DNA of 64,000 bases from Dipylidium caninum (Eukaryota; Platyhelminthes; Cestoda; Cyclophyllidea; Dipylidiidae), in NCBI GenBank assembly GCA_017562135.1, contig QEYB01000282.1, positions 1,073,501 through 1,137,500 on the forward strand, given 5' to 3'. This document shows positions 56,401-64,000 of this stretch, in pieces; position 1 is the first letter of the stretch; each line of letters opens with the position of its first letter. The position numbers and the translations under genes were made by a program. The notes under the pieces are model-generated. The model saw only the letters and a list, made by a program, of their open reading frames with translations. It was not told the origin of the DNA and did no database searches.

Positions 56401-59400
56401 CCTCCGCGGCCAGTCGGAGAGTGGAGAACAGGGCAAATATTCCCCGGAAAGTGCCAATGTACGTCTCTTATGTCGCCTTAACGTCTATAAATTAACTTCT
56501 GGTGTCGCCCCGTCCAGGATTGGCGCCCGGCTCCGGGTCCGAGGCACGAAGGTGCCATGGAAAGTGGGATAATGGGGGAAAAAGTTAACTAGACTGGCGT
56601 ATGATTCCAAGACAAATGTATAGCCACTAATCCACACCGGTAAAACTTTTTCGCGCCGACCATCCTGACGGTAATTAGAGGTAGGCAATTTGAGGTGCTG
56701 AAACAGACGAGGCGATGGAATTCAGTCGGCGGTAAAGGCGGGAGACAGACGCGGTACACCACAACACAGCGTAAACGGTCATTCTCCGTCTGCGGTAAAA
56801 ACGTAAAACTTACCATCTACACGTTGAAATGTGAAACACGTGGAAGTAAATTTCCACTTCTAATCGCCTTGTCAGTAACTAAAAGACATTTACAGGTGAG
56901 GAGTGGGGTTTTGCTGTATCGCAATGCGTTCAGCCCCCAGCGCTTGTCGAAAATAAAGCATGCGGAGACCAAGGAAATTCCGTGCTTTGCCAGCGTCTCA
57001 GACGATTGCGTCCAAGCGACTGAATGTAATCATCCTAGATTTGGCCCAGAAGTCGTCTCCTTCTTTCTCATCACCGCAGTAGTAGACTCTGAGGCGTGCC
57101 AAAACACTTCTAAGTCAAAAGGAGACGCTGATGGAAGGAACAGTGGCGTAGTCGGTGTGAACCGGGATGCGTAAACGTGCATGTTGGCAGGCAGTGCGAG
57201 CAGTTGGTGAGTGAAAAGGGAGCGTGAGAACCGGCACAGAGTGTCGCCATCTCTCAGGCAGTCGCAGTGCGGATCTGTTTAGGTCTCACCCACTCGCATA
57301 CTCTTTTTTCTTCTTCTTCTTTTCGTGTTTTGTAGGCCACATCGGCGACGTCGCCTGCTCCGACTGCAGCCCAACTGCCGCCTGGCCACTTTCTGGGTCG
57401 AGCGCTCAACGAAGACGACAGCGGTGATGTGAGTGTGGCCTCTGGCCTCCTCCCTCCCAACTGCCTCTTCTTGCCCCTCACTCCAGCCGAGTGGTCTTAT
57501 GAAGGCCCTTAAAGTATACTTTAAGTAGTAGTAGTAGTCCGTTTTCTTCCATCCCCTGCCTCCTGTAGGAGCAGATAAGAGAGGAGATCTGCGATTTGGC
57601 CTCGAGGTTTCAGTCGGCTCCCGTGGTGCTCAGCAGTCCTTCCCTCAGCGCCATCTTCCTCAACTACCTCCTCTTGCAGAACCACGAACTCGCGCCAACC
57701 GTAAGTCCTGACTAGTTTCCACCAGGCTCTCCCGGTGACCACGATTTTGTCGGCTGAAAGTGGAAATCTTCGTTTCAACTCCCCCTCACTGCTGCCTCCT
57801 ACCTCGGTTTGGTGGCACAAGTTGCCTCCTTCTTGAAAAAAAAATAATAAATTCCTAGGCACCTTGGAAGGTTCATGCAATTAAATGAATCTTGTTTTTA
57901 TGTGTCTATTCGCGTAAATTTCTCCAAGTGGTCTTTGTGAAACATACAAAAGTACTCTCAAAGCTATTAGATTGGAAACTATGAAACGGGAGTTGAGTGA
58001 AAATAATAAAACAAAAAGTGTAATTTTCATATTATTTCATATTATTCAATCGGAATAGCTACTAGTGGCATCTAAAACTTTCTGTCAATCAGTGGACATG
58101 TCATTTATGCTTTTTTAAAAATAAAATCTATTTTTGCAGTCAATAAATAAGTTAAAAAATTAAGGTACAAGTAATTCGTATTTACGCAAAAGGTAATAAT
58201 CGGTTAGCGAACTACCGGATGAATATGGAGGATATTGGCGAAAAGTTATTTGACATATCAATAGAAATTCAAGTTTTAATCGGTCGTCGTCCAGCGTTTC
58301 CTTCATACTCACTTGCTCTCGCGATCGGCCGATCGTCTCCGGTTTTATCCGTCCGTCCGGCCGGCCGGCCGGCACATACGAGTCCACTTTCTCTACTTTG
58401 TTAATTGTTGCGTGCAGAATTTGTTTTAACACAACCCAGCTTCTATTTGGTGTATACCCACATCCACAGGCGGTTGTGTACGTGGGTGCGTGTGTGTGTG
58501 CAGATCGGATTCCACAGTCGTCGTCCGCCTCGTCATCAGCATGTGGGCCGGTGGCCCTCCTCGAGGCGAGGCTCGTTGACAATAACAAAATTGTCAGAAG
58601 GAATTATCGGGAGCAAAATTGAGCATTGTTTGTCCTTAGCGTATTCATCGCCGAATTCCGCATTAATAATTCTTCAGGCTTCTTCATTTGCACCATGTTT
58701 CAATTGGAACTCGTGAAACAAAAAGTAGATGTAAATTGCGTTTTGTTTCTATCTGCTGTCGGCGAAAAATAAAGTAAAAATGACGGAGTGATTTTAAGGA
58801 CTGGGTAAAAAGAATGTTTTTAAAACTTATAAACAAAAATATCGAGCGCACATTACACTGAATCTCTCTCAGTCACGGCTGAACACGGGCTTAACAAAAA
58901 CGCCTGTTTCATAGTTTCCACTCTAATATTTAAATGCAATTGTCATTTTGCCCCTCTTCTGCGGTTTTCCCAGTAAGGCCACGGCATATACACTCCATTG
59001 TGGGAGGAAAACCACCTATCAGCGGTTACAAATCACCTGTCACTCAGTAATTAATCGCTTAATTAATTAAATAATTAATTCCACCAGTCGGCGACCGTCG
59101 GACACCCTTCCACCTCCTCCGCGCTTGGGCAGTTTGCGTAAAATAAAGACAAATGACTTTTACGTGATAACAGAGGCGGCATTTCGCGACTCCCCTCTAA
59201 CATTCCCTGGCTTTTGTATCTTTTGCTTCCATCAAAATCAGCTAGGACTCATCTTATTATTATTTCCCCGATGGGACATGCGATTTTCATATTCTCCGTC
59301 ATAATCGGAGGCGGTGGGAGGGTGAAGTGCCTCTTCTCCATTAAAGTTGAGTACGTTTGTCACTGATTTGCCTCATTATGTGCCGTGATGAGCCTCCACT

Positions 59401-62400
59401 CGAAAGGGGAGATTTACTTTCGGAGTAATTATGGCCCCGGGAATGAGGAGGACACATTAAAGAGGGCGAAATTGTGGAGTTTGCAGTCTTGTGGTGCTGC
59501 ATGACACTAACGTTTTTGAACTTCTTCTCAGGCGTCCCCTCGACTTGTGGACTCCTCGGCTTTGTAGTGTCTGACGCTCGCTTCTAAGTAGGCAAAAAAA
59601 AGCAGTTCTACCTTGTAGGTTAACTTCTAAACTGACGCTATGGTGGTTTGGGGTATTTTCCTCCGGTGGCATATAAAATTCCATAATGTCTTATGCGACA
59701 CGAGGATGTAGAGTCAATTCTTTGGACTGTTTTACAGCTCTTCTACCTGGTCGCAAAGCACTATGCGTGGACACAGACGCATAGCAAAGAGCTCAACAAG
59801 GACTACCTACGCGTTCTCATGGAGATATACACAACTTTCCTCAACGAAAAGTCGGTGAGTTCAATGGTTCCAGGCCCCTTCCCATCCTCCCCCTCCTCCT
59901 CCTCCTCCTCCTCCCCCCCTGTCGCCCACCTCAAGGTCGAGACGTAACTAATGGTGGGTTTTCAAATAGGTTTGGGCAAATTAAAGCTTATTTTGTACTG
60001 ATTATGCTTAAAGGAATCAGTTTAAGGGGGAGCGTAGAGTGGCACCGTCGGGTGGTGGAAAAAGACTGAGTTAGTGACGAAGATGCGATGCCACCGAAGG
60101 TGAATGACTGCTCAAAAAGATAATTAATTTATTGTCTTCTCTCACATCTCTTAGCCATTCTATGTCAAGGTGGACAGTGTAACTCTTCAACAGATGGAAG
60201 AATCCGCCTTGTCGAAGGACACCGCGAAAGTCTTCGAGGGCTGCTGCGCCGCGGTGCTGCCGCAAATTCAAGCTCAGGTGGACCGACTAAATAAGGACAT
60301 TCGACACGGTGAGAATCCCCTCGAATTGTCTGGTTCAGCTCTTTTTTCCTCTTCTCCACTTCTTTTGGCTTCTTTTTATTTTGATGACGATGAGAAACCG
60401 AAAGGTTTCCTGGCCAAACTTGGCCATAACGGAGGCGGAGGATCGTGGCACCATCGGCAGTGATCAAAGGTTCACTTTTAGGCTTCCACGCTAAACACTG
60501 TCATGATAATTTGAAAGTAAAATAAATCTTAAGATCGACAGGTCAACAAAGAAGGGCTGCCAACGTGGCCAAACATGCCTTATTGCGAGCCACGGCGGAG
60601 TGAGCCTTTCGACAGTCACAGGTTTGCAGTTAGGCTTGAAGAGATCGTGAAGAGGATCTTTGGACAGAGCTCCGTCCCCGCCCCACGTGTTGACCAACTT
60701 GAAGTAATTCACGTTGTAGATTGTCATCCACTATGACTGACGCATTGTTCTCCTTCCCACAGGACTTGACACGTGGAAGCCGTTGGAGAGTTTTGACCTC
60801 ACCGTTATACACTCACGTGAGGAGGAGTTGAGTATATACGAGATGATAGTTAGTCCGCGGGTGAATGACCTCCAGCGAATCATAGGCGGTCTGACGCCGC
60901 CACAGACGGGAGGCCACCTTTCAATAACGTCGCCTTTCACCTCGGCCACGCCTGCCATCGTCTCCTGGCTGTCGGCTGTTTCTACAGCCACTGAAAATCC
61001 GCCAGAACAGCTAGCGGCCGCATTGTGTGCCTCTTTGGTCTCGGCCTATCGCTACTTCTCCGCCTCCGCTGCCGTCCCCACCTCCACCGCCTCCGCCTCC
61101 GCCTCGACCTCGCTGCCCGACACCCCGGCGGAGGACATTGTCCTCGGTTCTGCGCCCACCTGTCCCAGCACTCCGGCTCCACCGCAGCATTCCTTCCGAA
61201 AGACCCTCTTCGCCAAGTATGTCGTCATCTAAATGTCTCTCAGCCTGATTTTATCCTACCCCAGATTGATTTAACTTACTGTGAGATTGTTGTGTTAAAA
61301 TCACGAATTATGAAGCATGTTAACACACCCCGATGCACCCAACTACGCCCCCACTTCTTCCCTTTTCGCACCTCCCGTCTGTCCTTTCCTTTTTATTAAA
61401 TTTCTACCTTAGAGAGCGTTAGTCCCAGTTGGTGCATTTAAGGTGGTTCACCGAGAACCAATCAGGGAATTCGCTACCATCCACAACTCAAAATTCCATC
61501 AAACGCACATTCTTGGCGTAAAAATGATGCTAAGAAAATATGGCGAGGCGACAACACTCTTTCCCGTCTTCTTCACACCCGCGTGAAACTTCACTACCTG
61601 AGGCAGTTTTTGAAACAGTCCTTCAAGGCATTCTAAAGAAAGGCAGCACCTCTACGTGATTGCAATTTCTTTTTCATTTTTACCCAGTTGCCTCATCTCA
61701 GGCCAAGCGTTAAAGGTGGCTGTCTGTGGCCCCGGAATGTTAACACATTCCCTGGCAGAAACAGCCCATTCACCTCCCTCCTACGCCCTAATTAGCGTGT
61801 GAATTTGCGTGTGAGATGTGACCCTCGCGTGTAATGTGTCGTCGCTTTGCCATTCCAATGCAAGTCTTTCTGCAAAATGGAGTTTTGCGAACCCTGAACT
61901 TGTTGCAAGCTTGCAAGAGCTTCGATTAGGGCCCGTGTTCGGGCAGAGGCTTGAAATGATATTTTGGAAATTTTACGATTAAATTCTCGGAGTCCCGCCG
62001 ATAATACCTCGTGTGATTGTGGTTTGTGGAGGGGACAAAGGGCGAATTAATGCCTGTTGCTATTGTCGTGCACGTCTCCCCGGGGCGTATTTAAGTTAAT
62101 TCAGGTTAGGAGACCACATACTACTGAAATGATTTCATCGCCTTTTAGGTCGATTGAAAATTTGGCGGCAGCATCGACCCAAATGGCGGGAGGCACGAGT
62201 TTGAGCTCCACCAACTTCTCAGGCAGCATATCCAGTAGTCTTACAACAATTGGCACCACCAACTGGGACAAACTCCCCTCCTTCAATGCCAAACTCAAAT
62301 CCAAATCCTCGAATGCTCTTTTTGGGAGTTGGAAGACGAAGGTAGGCCAGCGTCTTGAACCCATCGTAGTAAATTGATGCAGACGGCAATCAGCCGGTTG

Positions 62401-64000
62401 CGGACCCCTACATATCAAACATCCGTGGGGGATGCTCAAGGCGGGTGAAGAAGCGAACAGAGTGGCTCTTTACGCGACATAAAAGTGTAAAATGAACGTT
62501 AACTTTGTGCTACCTCATAATACAGTAATAGAAGCACACGTTTATGCAACCTCCCAACACGCCTACATGAAATTTAGCAGTCGCCTAAACAGAGGAGGAT
62601 AAAGACACTGGACTTAATGCCCTTTTAGATAATTGAGGCCGCCTTCGCTCAGGTTAGTGTCCTCCTCCCCGCCTTCAATAGTCCGTCTGCACTGCCACGG
62701 TCTGCACTGGGCAGAAGAGATCTCACCACTGCGGAGCTGACTGTAGGGCTTAACGTGAGTTGAAACGCCTCTTCTTTCCCCCTACAGCACTCGCAGAAGG
62801 GACACTCACTGCAGGAGCGCGTTTTTGACCGGACAGTGGAGTGTAGCGTCTGTGGCGGACTGATTTGGGGACTTGCGCCTCAGGGCCTCTCATGTCAAGG
62901 TCAGTCGCTTCTCTCTTCGCCCTTTCCGAGTAGACAGTGTCTGCTGGTGGACGAGGATTTAATGCTAATCGTGATAAAATACTCGACGATGGCGGAATGG
63001 TGAAAGACGCAACGCTCAGTGCTGCCATGTTAAAAGTGAAAACACCAAAGTAGTAGCGCCGATTTACCACCATCGTTTAAAGTAATAGCGAATTGTTAAA
63101 AACGCTTATAGCCAGGAGAACTTCATCCTCACTGCATTGAGTGTGTGTGTCTCCACCAGTTCTAACATGCACAAGCCTCTGTCTCGCCACTTGGCAAATT
63201 AATGTTCTTTTCAATGTAAACTGAGCGGTCCACACTCTCACCGGGGTTGTAACGCACACATAAACTGTGGTTATTAACAAGGATATTGAAGTTTCGGAAG
63301 AGGCTTTTTTCCCAAAAGGCGGAAAAGTTTGAATAAAACAGCCCAAATCCTCACTTTTTTGTCCCTGAATATGGTCACTTCGCGGGGGGGTTGGCAAAAT
63401 CACGTGTCCGCCCAGTCAACGGCGCACGAACTGGCAGCAGATTGTTCTCCTGTCTCGTCTACTGTCTTGTGTGTTGATGTCCAGTCCTGGACAAACTGTG
63501 AGACATCTGGGGCGAGTGATTTTCACCTCTCAACCACAACTCTGACACGTCGGCCCAAGCCTTTCCGATGCGTGGCGGGCAGTTTTCCCTCGGCGGCTCG
63601 AAGACTTCCGAAACGACGTTTTAACCTACTCAGTTGTTACACTCTGTTTGCAACAATTGTCACCAGTGACCCCCACGCCGGGACAGGGCGGCCTTGCATG
63701 ATGAAAATAAACCATCTCCTTTTTTAGAGATTCTTTCACTAAAATAAGAGGAATTTTGCATCTCCTCACTTCGAGGGGGAGGAGGGCGACGAGGGTGACG
63801 TCGAACACGTGCCGGCTTCCTCTTCCCACGCCCTTCACGAGGTCTCTTCAGCAATGTGGTTGGGACCACTTTTGGATTTGTCGGAGGTCGCATAAACTTT
63901 CACACACAATTTTATTCCATCCACAGCTTGTGATGTTAATGTGCACCATCGATGCAAAACCGGTCTGCGAGATGCCTGCGCAAAGGACAGTAAATCCTCC
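41145..64000 (+). CDS. ARHGEF11/12-like: RGS-type Rho guanine nucleotide exchange factor, 5' part (PDZ-RGS-C1; DH-PH beyond window)
   Basis: RGS-RhoGEFs couple G-alpha 12/13 and plexin receptors to RhoA and actomyosin. Fourteen exons are placed: 41145-41493, 42924-43568, 45271-45320, 45470-45527, 46678-47030, 53001-53369, 57336-57428, 57569-57700, 59738-59854, 60155-60308, 60763-61216, 62149-62341, 62788-62899 and 63927 to the edge. Every junction agrees in phase, giving 1051 codons without a stop. The PDZ domain (about 297-380) has DHAGYGLTVCGTNPVTV and GGTAERAGLRPGDEIVK. The RGS-like domain (about 640-830) has LSSPSLSAIFLNYLL, LFYLVAKHYAW and FEGCCAAVLPQIQAQ. The C1 domain (995-1044) keeps all eight zinc ligands. 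The order PDZ-RGS-C1 is that of Drosophila RhoGEF2, whereas vertebrate ARHGEF11/12 lack C1. The start at 41145 is the first Met after an in-frame stop and is less sure. Confidence 0.92.
42924..43568 (+). CDS. ARHGEF11/12-like: RhoGEF exon 2, linker and first PDZ strands
   Basis: Pro/Ser/Glu-rich linker (PPPSTPPPDYQSLLSDEHDS) followed by VYFRTIVRRDHAGYGLTVCG and NPVTVRNIREG. The carboxylate-binding loop is GYGLTV here (the family usually has G-F/Y-G-L-T-V). Acceptor ttcttgattag, donor gtatgc, phase 1. Confidence 0.92.
45271..45320 (+). CDS. ARHGEF11/12-like: RhoGEF exon 3, PDZ
   Basis: A 50-base exon encoding GGTAERAGLRPGDEIVK, the classic PDZ G-A-x-R-A-G-L-x-x-G-D-x-I segment. Acceptor ttttccctttcag, donor gtaatc. 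Confidence 0.95.
45470..45527 (+). CDS. ARHGEF11/12-like: RhoGEF exon 4, PDZ
   Basis: A 58-base exon encoding VNGVNVEEMDHQEVVERIR, the PDZ V-N-G strand and helix B (H-x-E-V-V-x-x-I). Acceptor ctctttgtag, donor gtgagc, phase 1. Confidence 0.95.
46678..47030 (+). CDS. ARHGEF11/12-like: RhoGEF exon 5, last PDZ strand and linker
   Basis: Joined in phase it reads AKATVCFMLRRM, the final PDZ strand, then a basic Ser/Gly-rich linker ending SSSGGHEWADED at a gtaagt donor. The other two frames contain stops. Confidence 0.85.
51629..51838 (-). other. Short Cys-rich open frame in AT-rich island
   Basis: Sixty-nine codons including CNLCTACMNNCVKCQLCRPQ then CSWQC, eight Cys at near-regular 2-3 residue spacing. 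No signal peptide, splice site or homology is recognised. It may be chance, or a small gene or exon nested in the RhoGEF intron. Confidence 0.2.
51664..51722. promoter_or_regulatory. Inverted pair of CCAAT motifs
   Basis: cgaaccaat (51664-51672) and attggttcg (51714-51722) form a hairpin; gccaatgag (51682-51692) and ctgattgg (51711-51718) are further CCAAT-box matches. They could mark an internal promoter for a shorter RhoGEF transcript starting near exon 6, but no start site is visible. Confidence 0.3.
53001..53369 (+). CDS. ARHGEF11/12-like: RhoGEF exon 6, Ser/Thr-rich linker
   Basis: 123 codons: ANLPTVSDGGSFTDLPPLHP and on to a Ser/Ala/Thr-rich stretch ending FRTLPSSKKNKRK at gtacac. Acceptor ttttaactgtctttaag. 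Phase 0 on both sides. No domain. Confidence 0.8.
54407..55163 (+). mobile_element. Terminal-repeat element, copy C (757 bp)
   Basis: The left end gaaaactatgaaacggg (54407-54423) and right end ccagtttcacagttttc (55147-55163) form an imperfect terminal inverted repeat. Internal blocks shared with copies A, B and D include aaaggtaatgatcaatcggt near 54583, cactgtcgtcgtgctta near 54915 and aaaagttataaacaa near 55066. It lies in the intron between exons 6 and 7. No transposase frame. Confidence 0.82.
57336..57428 (+). CDS. ARHGEF11/12-like: RhoGEF exon 7, acidic segment before RGS
   Basis: Thirty-one codons: ATSATSPAPTAAQLPPGHFL then GRALNEDDSGD. In RGS-RhoGEFs an acidic stretch just N-terminal to the RGS fold contacts G-alpha 13; NEDDSGDE occupies that place here, so that role is an inference. 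Acceptor tttcgtgttttgtag, donor gtgagt. Confidence 0.88.
57569..57700 (+). CDS. ARHGEF11/12-like: RhoGEF exon 8, RGS-like domain start
   Basis: Forty-four codons: EQIREEICDLASRFQSAPVV then LSSPSLSAIFLNYLLLQNHE. The P-x-x-L-x-x-F-x-x-Y-L pattern is the first helix of the RGS-RhoGEF domain. Phase 0 both sides. Confidence 0.92.
57974..58919 (+). mobile_element. Terminal-repeat element, copy D (946 bp)
   Basis: Left end ggaaactatgaaacggg (57974-57990) and right end cctgtttcatagtttcc (58903-58919) match as an inverted repeat at 16 of 17 positions. The interior carries ggtggccctcctcgaggcga (as in copy A) and gtgaatatggagga-like sequence near 58220 (as in copy B). It lies in the intron between exons 8 and 9. 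No coding capacity. Confidence 0.86.
59738..59854 (+). CDS. ARHGEF11/12-like: RhoGEF exon 9, RGS-like domain
   Basis: Thirty-nine codons: LFYLVAKHYAWTQTHSKELN then KDYLRVLMEIYTTFLNEKS. L-F-Y-L is the conserved continuation of the RGS helix (vertebrate LLFYL). Acceptor gttttacag, donor gtgagt. Confidence 0.94.
60155..60308 (+). CDS. ARHGEF11/12-like: RhoGEF exon 10, RGS-like domain
   Basis: Encodes PFYVKVDSVTLQQMEESALS and on to FEGCCAAVLPQIQAQVDRLN. It matches the L-K-V-x-x-x-x-x...F-x-x-A-Q-x-x-V-x-P-x-I-Q-x-Q section of ARHGEF11/12. Ends in phase 1. Confidence 0.95.
60763..61216 (+). CDS. ARHGEF11/12-like: RhoGEF exon 11, end of RGS region and Ser/Pro linker
   Basis: Starts GLDTWKPLESFDLTVIHSRE and then has a helical stretch (SIYEMIVSPRVNDLQRIIGG), followed by Ala/Ser/Thr-rich sequence. 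Donor gtatgt, phase 2. Other frames over the Ser/Pro part are open only because of repetitive TCC/GCC codons. Confidence 0.88.
61217..62148. other. RhoGEF intron
   Basis: Separates exons 11 and 12, which agree in phase. Nothing else recognised. Confidence 0.6.
62149..62341 (+). CDS. ARHGEF11/12-like: RhoGEF exon 12, Ser-rich linker
   Basis: Sixty-five codons: SIENLAAASTQMAGGTSLSS and on to WDKLPSFNAKLKSKSSNALF then GSWKTK. Phase 2 in, phase 0 out, acceptor tcgccttttag, donor gtaggc. No domain. Confidence 0.88.
62788..62899 (+). CDS. ARHGEF11/12-like: RhoGEF exon 13, first part of C1 domain
   Basis: Encodes HSQKGHSLQERVFDRTVECS then VCGGLIWGLAPQGLSCQ. Supplies the first His and three of the six Cys of the C1 pattern H-x12-C-x2-C-x13-C. 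Donor gtcagt, phase 1. Confidence 0.95.
63927..64000 (+). CDS. ARHGEF11/12-like: RhoGEF exon 14, second part of C1 domain (cut by window edge)
   Basis: Encodes ACDVNVHHRCKTGLRDAC, finishing the C1 motif (C-x2-C-x4-H-x2-C-x7-C), then AKDSKSS up to the edge. All zinc ligands are present. The exon continues beyond the window towards the expected DH-PH module. Confidence 0.94.

Overview
This window is animal nuclear DNA. All recognisable genes are split by GT-AG introns and encode metazoan families: a synaptic RIM-binding protein, a CP2/LSF transcription factor, an SLC22-type transporter and an RGS-type RhoGEF. Introns range from 52 bp to about 6 kb, simple repeats are common, and one transporter is intronless. 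The set fits an invertebrate, and a flatworm (possibly a tapeworm) seems most likely, but that species-level guess is inference. No prokaryotic, viral or CRISPR feature was seen.

Layout. (1) 2.3-13.4 kb, minus strand: ten exons of a RIM-binding protein gene (coiled coil, an SH3-like exon, three fibronectin III domains, an acidic linker). The C-terminal SH3 domains, if present, lie off the left edge. (2) 14.1-15.1 kb: a two-copy tandem repeat beside a decayed piggyBac transposase. (3) 17.3-17.85 kb: a GC/CT-rich, promoter-like stretch with a CCAAT box and a long purine/pyrimidine-alternating tract, between the two divergent genes. (4) 20.2-28.45 kb, plus strand: a CP2-family (TFCP2/UBP1-like) gene, twelve exons placed in phase down to the stop; only the 5' end is uncertain. 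(5) 31.47-33.24 kb, minus strand: an intact single-exon SLC22-like carrier. (6) 33.2-38.8 kb: no confident gene, but a decayed duplicate of part of the RhoGEF locus. (7) 38.8-40.0 kb, plus strand: a two-exon gene of unknown function. (8) 41.1 kb to the right edge, plus strand: fourteen exons of a PDZ-RGS-C1 RhoGEF (ARHGEF11/12 or Drosophila RhoGEF2 type), exactly in frame for 1051 codons; the catalytic DH-PH part is off the right edge.

Four copies of a terminal-inverted-repeat element (about 0.75 to 1.1 kb) sit in or next to the two large neural/signalling genes. They look like a non-autonomous DNA transposon family.

The genes do not form an operon and no shared pathway is evident. RIM-BP and the RhoGEF are plausible parts of synaptic and cytoskeletal signalling; CP2 is a nuclear regulator; the SLC22 protein is a plasma-membrane carrier. 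Exon boundaries were derived by hand from splice consensus, reading-phase agreement and known family alignments. I saw no wholly new system; the most informative oddities are the terminal-repeat family, the piggyBac relic, the ectopic RhoGEF fragment and the enlarged CP2 linker.
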